A stretch of DNA of 19,012 nucleotides, from NCBI GenBank assembly GCA_002388905.1, contig DGNJ01000095.1, forward strand, positions 20,319-39,330. Direction: 5' to 3'. How positions within the stretch are numbered: the stretch's first letter is position 1; each line of letters begins with the position of its first letter. The notes beneath the pieces are model-generated. The model had not been told where the DNA came from. It ran no database searches and was given only the letters and a program-made list of their open reading frames with translations. Shown here one piece after another: positions 15,493 to 19,012 of this stretch. The position numbers and the translations under genes were made by a program. This DNA is from Cellvibrionales bacterium UBA4495. Lineage in GTDB: Bacteria > Pseudomonadota > Gammaproteobacteria > Pseudomonadales > Porticoccaceae.

Positions 15493-17040
15493 ATGATGAC
15501 CGGACAAAGCCGGGGCGCGGTGGCGGCGGGCCACGAGGCCACGGCCGGCGCCGCTGTTGAAATCCTGCGCGAAGGCGGCAATGCCTTTGATGCGGTGGTC
15601 GCCGCCCATTTTGCCGCCTGCGTGGCGGAGCCGGTATTGGCCTCCCTGGGCGGTGGTGGCTACCTGATGGCGAGGCCCGCTCGCGGGGAGCCGGTTGTCT
15701 ATGATTTTTTCGTGCACACCCCGGCCCGCAAAAGAGTGCTGGAGGAAACGGAGTTCCATCCCATTCAGGCGGATTTCGGTACCGTCCGCCAGGAGTTCCA
15801 TATCGGCGTGGGTGCCGCGGCAGTACCGGGCGCCGTGCGCGGCCTGTTTGCCATCCACGGGGATCTGGGGTCCCTGCCCATGTCCCGGCTGGTGGCGCCG
15901 GCCCGGCGCCTCGCCCGGGAAGGATTGGCGATCAACGCCCTCCAGGCCTACCTGTTCCGGGTGATCGAACCCATTTACCGGTATCGTCCGGAGACCGCCG
16001 CCAAATTCAGCGGCGTCGGCGGCGGCCTGGTGGGCGAGGGCGATACCCTGTGCCAGCCGGAACTGGCCGATACCCTGGAAGCATTGGCGGAGGAAGGCGA
16101 CCGGCTTTTCTACGAGGGTGATATTGCCCGCCGGCTCGCTGCCCTTTGCGAGAACGGCGGCCATGTGGGCATGGCCGATCTGGCGGGGTACCGGGTCGAA
16201 CGACGTCGACCGCTTTCTTTCCGATACCGGGGCGCCCGCCTCTATACCAACCCGCCGCCCGCATCCGGCGGCTTGCTGATGGCTTTTGCTTTGCAACTGC
16301 TGGCCGCCTGGAACTTATCGCCCGCTGATTTTGGTACCGTGAAGCATCTCGACCTGCTGGCCCGGGTCATGGCCGCCACAAACCGGGCGCGGCTGGAGTT
16401 GATGTCCCGGTTGCCCCACGACCGTCTGCACAGCCTCCTCGAGGAGGAATACTTCGAGCGCTATCGCCGGGAAATCAGCGGTGAGCCTCATGCCAGCCGC
16501 GGCACTACCCATATCAGCGTCCTTGACGCCACCGGTAACGAGGCGGCCATGACTGTCAGTAACGGCGAGGGTTGCGGCTATCTCATCCCCGGCACCGGCA
16601 TCATGCTCAACAATATGCTGGGAGAGGAGGATCTGCAGCCTGGGGGCTTCCATCAATGGCGGGAAAACCGGCGCATGACATCCATGATGTCGCCCACGCT
16701 GGTGACCCTGGGCGATGCCAGATGCATGGCACTCGGCTCCGGTGGCTCCAACCGTATCCGCACCGCCCTGATGCAGGTGATCAGCAACCGGGTGGATTTC
16801 GCCATGACCCCGGAGCGCGCGGTCGAGGTGCCGCGCATCCATTGCGAGCGGGGCCAGCTCGATATAGAACCCGGCTATAGCGCCGAAACCCTGGCGCAAC
16901 TGCTTGGCCTTTATCCCGATGGCAACATCTGGCACGAGCGCAACCTGTTTTTCGGCGGCGTCCATGCAGTGGAACGGGACGGCGGGCACTTCCACGGCGT
17001 GGGTGATCCCCGGCGCGGCGGTGTGAGCCGGCTGGCATAG
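15493..17040 (+). CDS. Gamma-glutamyltransferase family protein (Ntn hydrolase), 515 aa, no signal peptide
   Basis: The family landmarks are present: GAVAAGHEATAGAAVEILREGGNAFDAVVAA at the N terminus, ASLGGGGYL, the self-cleavage site SRGTTHISVLD with T338 as the expected N-terminal nucleophile of the small subunit, and the glutamate-binding loop GSGGSNRIRTAL (G415 onward). The equivalents of E. coli GGT are T391 and the GSPGGSRI loop. Family members hydrolyse or transfer gamma-glutamyl groups of glutathione; some homologues act on other amides such as acylases. Unlike periplasmic E. coli GGT (580 aa, signal peptide), this protein has no signal peptide, so it is predicted to be cytoplasmic. 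Adjacent ATGs at 15493 and 15496 are preceded by GGGTAAG; the frame is open further upstream but overlaps the lipocalin gene. Its substrate is not assured. Confidence 0.85.
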   Translation: MMTGQSRGAVAAGHEATAGAAVEILREGGNAFDAVVAAHFAACVAEPVLASLGGGGYLMARPARGEPVVYDFFVHTPARKRVLEETEFHPIQADFGTVRQEFHIGVGAAAVPGAVRGLFAIHGDLGSLPMSRLVAPARRLAREGLAINALQAYLFRVIEPIYRYRPETAAKFSGVGGGLVGEGDTLCQPELADTLEALAEEGDRLFYEGDIARRLAALCENGGHVGMADLAGYRVERRRPLSFRYRGARLYTNPPPASGGLLMAFALQLLAAWNLSPADFGTVKHLDLLARVMAATNRARLELMSRLPHDRLHSLLEEEYFERYRREISGEPHASRGTTHISVLDATGNEAAMTVSNGEGCGYLIPGTGIMLNNMLGEEDLQPGGFHQWRENRRMTSMMSPTLVTLGDARCMALGSGGSNRIRTALMQVISNRVDFAMTPERAVEVPRIHCERGQLDIEPGYSAETLAQLLGLYPDGNIWHERNLFFGGVHAVERDGGHFHGVGDPRRGGVSRLA

Positions 17041-17063
17041 TCGCTCCCACGACGGCCGGTGCC

Positions 17064-17798
17064 TCAGCCCAGGTCGCCCCACAGATACTGTAAAACACTG
17101 ATGGCGCTGACAGGCGCGGTTTCCGTGCGCATGATGCGGGGACCCAGCACCAGGGCGCGAAAGCCGGTATCCAGGGCGGCGCGAATTTCATCGCCGGCCA
17201 GCCCCCCCTCGGGGCCGATCAGCAGTGCTGCAGACTTCGGCACCGCCTCGGCGGCGATTTCCCTGAGGGAGTGTTCCGCCTGGTGGTAGAGCACCAGGCG
17301 GCAGTCCGCGTCCACGGTCAGCCAGTCCTTGAGAGGGCGCGGTGAGTGAAGCCGTGGCAGGCGATTGCGACCGCACTGCTCGCAGGCACTGATGATCACC
17401 TGCTGCCAGTGGCGCTGTTTCTTTTCCTCGCGCCTGTCCTTCAGTTTTACCTCGGTGCGTTCGGTATAGAGAGGGGTGATAGCCGTCACCCCGAGTTCCG
17501 TGGCCTTTTGCAGGACCCAGTCAAACCGGTCGCCCCGGGAAAGCCCGATACCCAGTTCGATGGGGAAGGACGATTCCCGGTCGGTGCTCACGGCATCGCC
17601 GGTGAGGACGACCACCGACTTGCGTGTTGCCGCGCGAATTACGCCGGGATACTCGCCTCCCAGGCCATTGAACAGCACCACGGGATCGCCCGGTCGGGCC
17701 CGCAAGACCGTCACCAGGTGGCGGGCGGCATCCGCCCCCAGTTCGATTTCTTCCTGGGAGGCCAGGGGCCGGTCGGTATAAATCCGGGTCAGGCGCAA
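17064..17798 (-). CDS. rsmE: 16S rRNA (uracil1498-N3)-methyltransferase RsmE, 244 aa
   Basis: RsmE is a SPOUT-fold methyltransferase that adds m3U at 16S rRNA position 1498 using SAM. The N-terminal PUA-like region is followed by QKATELGVTAITPL (97-110), ACEQCGRN (138-145), and the knotted SAM-binding C terminus with LLIGPEGGL (192-200) and LGPRIMRTETA (218-228). Length is typical for the family. It lies 4 bp downstream of metF on the minus strand and is likely in the same operon. Its 3' end faces the gamma-glutamyltransferase gene with a 23-bp gap. No strong terminator is evident in that gap. Confidence 0.96.
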   Translation of the reverse strand: MRLTRIYTDRPLASQEEIELGADAARHLVTVLRARPGDPVVLFNGLGGEYPGVIRAATRKSVVVLTGDAVSTDRESSFPIELGIGLSRGDRFDWVLQKATELGVTAITPLYTERTEVKLKDRREEKKQRHWQQVIISACEQCGRNRLPRLHSPRPLKDWLTVDADCRLVLYHQAEHSLREIAAEAVPKSAALLIGPEGGLAGDEIRAALDTGFRALVLGPRIMRTETAPVSAISVLQYLWGDLG

Positions 17799-17802
17799 GG
17801 TT

Positions 17803-18639
17803 TCAGCGCCCGATGCCGAGGTTGCGCAGGATGGCCAGGGTCGGTTCCGCCCGGTTCATGGTGTAAAAGTGAAAGCCCGGCGCTCCGCCTTCCAGCAGTC
17901 GCTCGCACAGGCGCGTCACTACTTCCTCGCCGAAGGCCAGCAGGCCCTCGCTGTCGTCGCCGAAGCCCGCCATGCGCTGGCGCAGCCAGCGGGGAATGTC
18001 GGCGCCGCAATTGTCGGAGAACCGCACCAGGTTCTGGAAGTTGATAATGGGCATGATGCCGGGAATGACCGGCTTGTCGATGCCCAGCTTTTGGCACTGC
18101 TCCATGTAATAAAAGTAGGCGTCCGGGCTGTAGAAATACTGGGTCAGGGCGCAGTCGGCGCCGGCGGCGAACTTCTGCTGGAGCCAGTAGATATCGCGTT
18201 CGTAACTCTCCGCGTCGGGGTGTATCTCCGGGTAGGCCGCCACCTTGATATGGAAGTGGTCGCCGAAATGCCGGCGCACCAGGGCCACCAGCTCGTTGGC
18301 GTTGACCAGCTTGCGGATGCCCACCCCCGAGGGCATGTCGCCGCGCAGCGCCACCAGGTGGCGGATGCCGGCGTTTTTGTAGGTGCCTATCAGGTCGAGT
18401 ATTTCTTCCTCGGAGTCACCGCCGAAGGAAAGATGAGGCGCCACCGGATAACCATCCTCGTGGATCCTGAGAACGATATCCCGGGTATTGTCCCGGGTGG
18501 AGCCGCCGGCGCCGTAGGTCACCGAAAAAAAGTCCGGGTCCAGGGCCGCCAGTCGGTCACGGGCGGCAAGCAGCTTCTCCCGTCCCCTGGGGGTTTTGGG
18601 GGGGAAGAATTCGAAACTTAGCGGTAAAGTCGATGGCAT
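17803..18639 (-). CDS. metF: Methylenetetrahydrofolate reductase MetF, 278 aa
   Basis: MetF reduces 5,10-methylene-THF to 5-methyl-THF with FAD and NADH, supplying methyl groups for methionine synthesis. Recognisable blocks are LSFEFFPPKTP (with Glu10), SVTYGAGGSTRD, VAPHLSFGG, RHLVALRGDMPSG (Asp101), VAAYPEIHPDA, ALTQYFYSP, VIPGIMPI, and FHFYTMNRAEPT near the C terminus. These parallel E. coli MetF closely in order. ATG 18639 is chosen because the conserved FEFFPPKTP block begins nine residues in; a start at 18699 would add 20 residues with no conserved content and would overlap repeat sequence. ahcY lies upstream on the same strand and rsmE 4 bp downstream, a methyl-cycle neighbourhood known in proteobacteria. 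Confidence 0.96.
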   Translation of the reverse strand: MPSTLPLSFEFFPPKTPRGREKLLAARDRLAALDPDFFSVTYGAGGSTRDNTRDIVLRIHEDGYPVAPHLSFGGDSEEEILDLIGTYKNAGIRHLVALRGDMPSGVGIRKLVNANELVALVRRHFGDHFHIKVAAYPEIHPDAESYERDIYWLQQKFAAGADCALTQYFYSPDAYFYYMEQCQKLGIDKPVIPGIMPIINFQNLVRFSDNCGADIPRWLRQRMAGFGDDSEGLLAFGEEVVTRLCERLLEGGAPGFHFYTMNRAEPTLAILRNLGIGR

Positions 18640-18673
18640 TTGAGTTACTCGTCGATACGTGCCTTTAGCATAG

Positions 18674-18758
18674 GGTCTGACGTCGGACGCAGGTTCCACC
18701 AGTTAGATTGTCAGCCAAAGCCCAACGGCGTCAGACGTGCTGCGTCAGACGTCCGACC
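18674..18758. promoter_or_regulatory. Repeats in the ahcY-metF gap: possible operator or terminator
   Basis: GGTCTGACGTCGGACGC (18674-18690) and GCGTCAGACGTCCGACC (18742-18758) are inverted repeats matching at 15 of 17 positions. GCGTCAGACGT also occurs as an 11-bp direct repeat at 18728-18738 and 18742-18752, a 14-bp period. The AGACGTC core resembles the MetJ met-box consensus AGACGTCT, although the spacing differs from enteric met boxes. Equally, the inverted repeats could form a large stem after ahcY. The region lies between ahcY and metF, so either role would make biological sense. It shows no clear SAH-riboswitch consensus. Confidence 0.45.
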
Positions 18759-18792
18759 ACTCGCTGGAGCCTCGGCGGGTTAATTTTCCAAC

Positions 18793-19012
18793 TCAATACC
18801 GATACGTCTCCGGCTTGTACGGCCCGTCCACCGGGACATTGATATATTCGGCCTGCTCTTTGCGCAATCGGGTGATAACTCCGTCGAAGCCGCGCACCAT
18901 ATGAGCCGCCACTTCCTCGTCCAGTTTCTTGGGCAGCACTTCCACCTTGATGGCGCCGGGTTTGAGGTCGTTCTCAAGATCGGCGAAACGGCGCTCGAAC
19001 AGGTACATCTGG
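18793..19012 (-). CDS. ahcY: S-adenosylhomocysteinase AhcY/SahH, C-terminal part (5' end outside window)
   Basis: The last 72 codons are visible; the frame continues past the window end. The sequence includes [17 protein letters not shown] and the diagnostic C terminus [18 protein letters not shown], matching the VPV-GP-KP--YRY ending of S-adenosylhomocysteine hydrolases; this tail contributes Lys and Tyr residues to the NAD site of the neighbouring subunit. The enzyme splits S-adenosylhomocysteine into homocysteine and adenosine, removing the inhibitor of SAM-dependent methyltransferases. It is first in a minus-strand order ahcY, metF, rsmE, with a 153-bp gap before metF that contains repeat sequences. 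Confidence 0.93.
   Translation of the reverse strand, partial: QMYLFERRFADLENDLKPGAIKVEVLPKKLDEEVAAHMVRGFDGVITRLRKEQAEYINVPVDGPYKPETYRY

Noticed and set aside
15424..16296. N-terminal extension of the lipocalin frame (about 290 codons upstream of 15423)
   Set aside because: It is antisense to the gamma-glutamyltransferase and would bury the lipoprotein signal peptide in mid-protein.
18640..18792. SAH riboswitch in the ahcY-metF gap
   Set aside because: A CCGAGG start is present on the minus strand, but the downstream consensus strands that would pair with it are missing; protein-binding or terminator repeats explain the region better.

Overview
The window is high-GC, densely coding DNA with compact intergenic gaps, typical of a proteobacterium. 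The ahcY-metF-rsmE block on the minus strand and the outer-membrane-type lipoproteins suggest a gammaproteobacterium, probably environmental. That placement is inference; no rRNA or other firm taxonomic marker is present. No tRNA, rRNA, CRISPR array, insertion sequence or phage gene was seen.

Region 1 (1-12868, all plus strand) is an accessory metabolic cluster. In order it holds: the C-terminal part of a molybdopterin oxidoreductase (cut by the window start), an APH-like phosphotransferase, a sulfotransferase, two adjacent DUF1214 proteins, a second sulfotransferase, a third DUF1214-type protein, a DapB/diaminopentanoate-dehydrogenase-like NAD(P)-binding oxidoreductase, and a complete second molybdopterin oxidoreductase homologous to the first. 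Most genes have Shine-Dalgarno-like sequences and short spacers, so one or a few transcripts are likely. The set (2 Mo enzymes, 2 sulfotransferases, 3 DUF1214, 1 kinase-like protein, 1 reductase) looks like a pathway that oxidises and then sulfonates or phosphorylates a hydroxylated, probably hydrophobic compound. The substrate cannot be read from the sequence. The first sulfotransferase gene is bracketed by two related, oppositely oriented palindromic elements (3018-3130 and 4485-4590) that share a core sequence.

Region 2 (13027-14760, minus strand) is a tight three-gene operon of small predicted lipoproteins of unknown function, with visibly lower GC than its surroundings. It converges with region 1.

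Region 3 (14893-17040) has a lipocalin lipoprotein (Blc type, minus) divergent from a gamma-glutamyltransferase-family gene (plus) that lacks a signal peptide.

Region 4 (17064-19012, minus strand) is housekeeping: the 3' end of ahcY (cut by the window end), then metF, then rsmE. The 153-bp ahcY-metF gap carries direct and inverted repeats built on an AGACGTC-containing motif, a possible methionine/SAM-type operator or a terminator. ahcY and metF work together in the methyl cycle; rsmE is a SAM-dependent rRNA methyltransferase.
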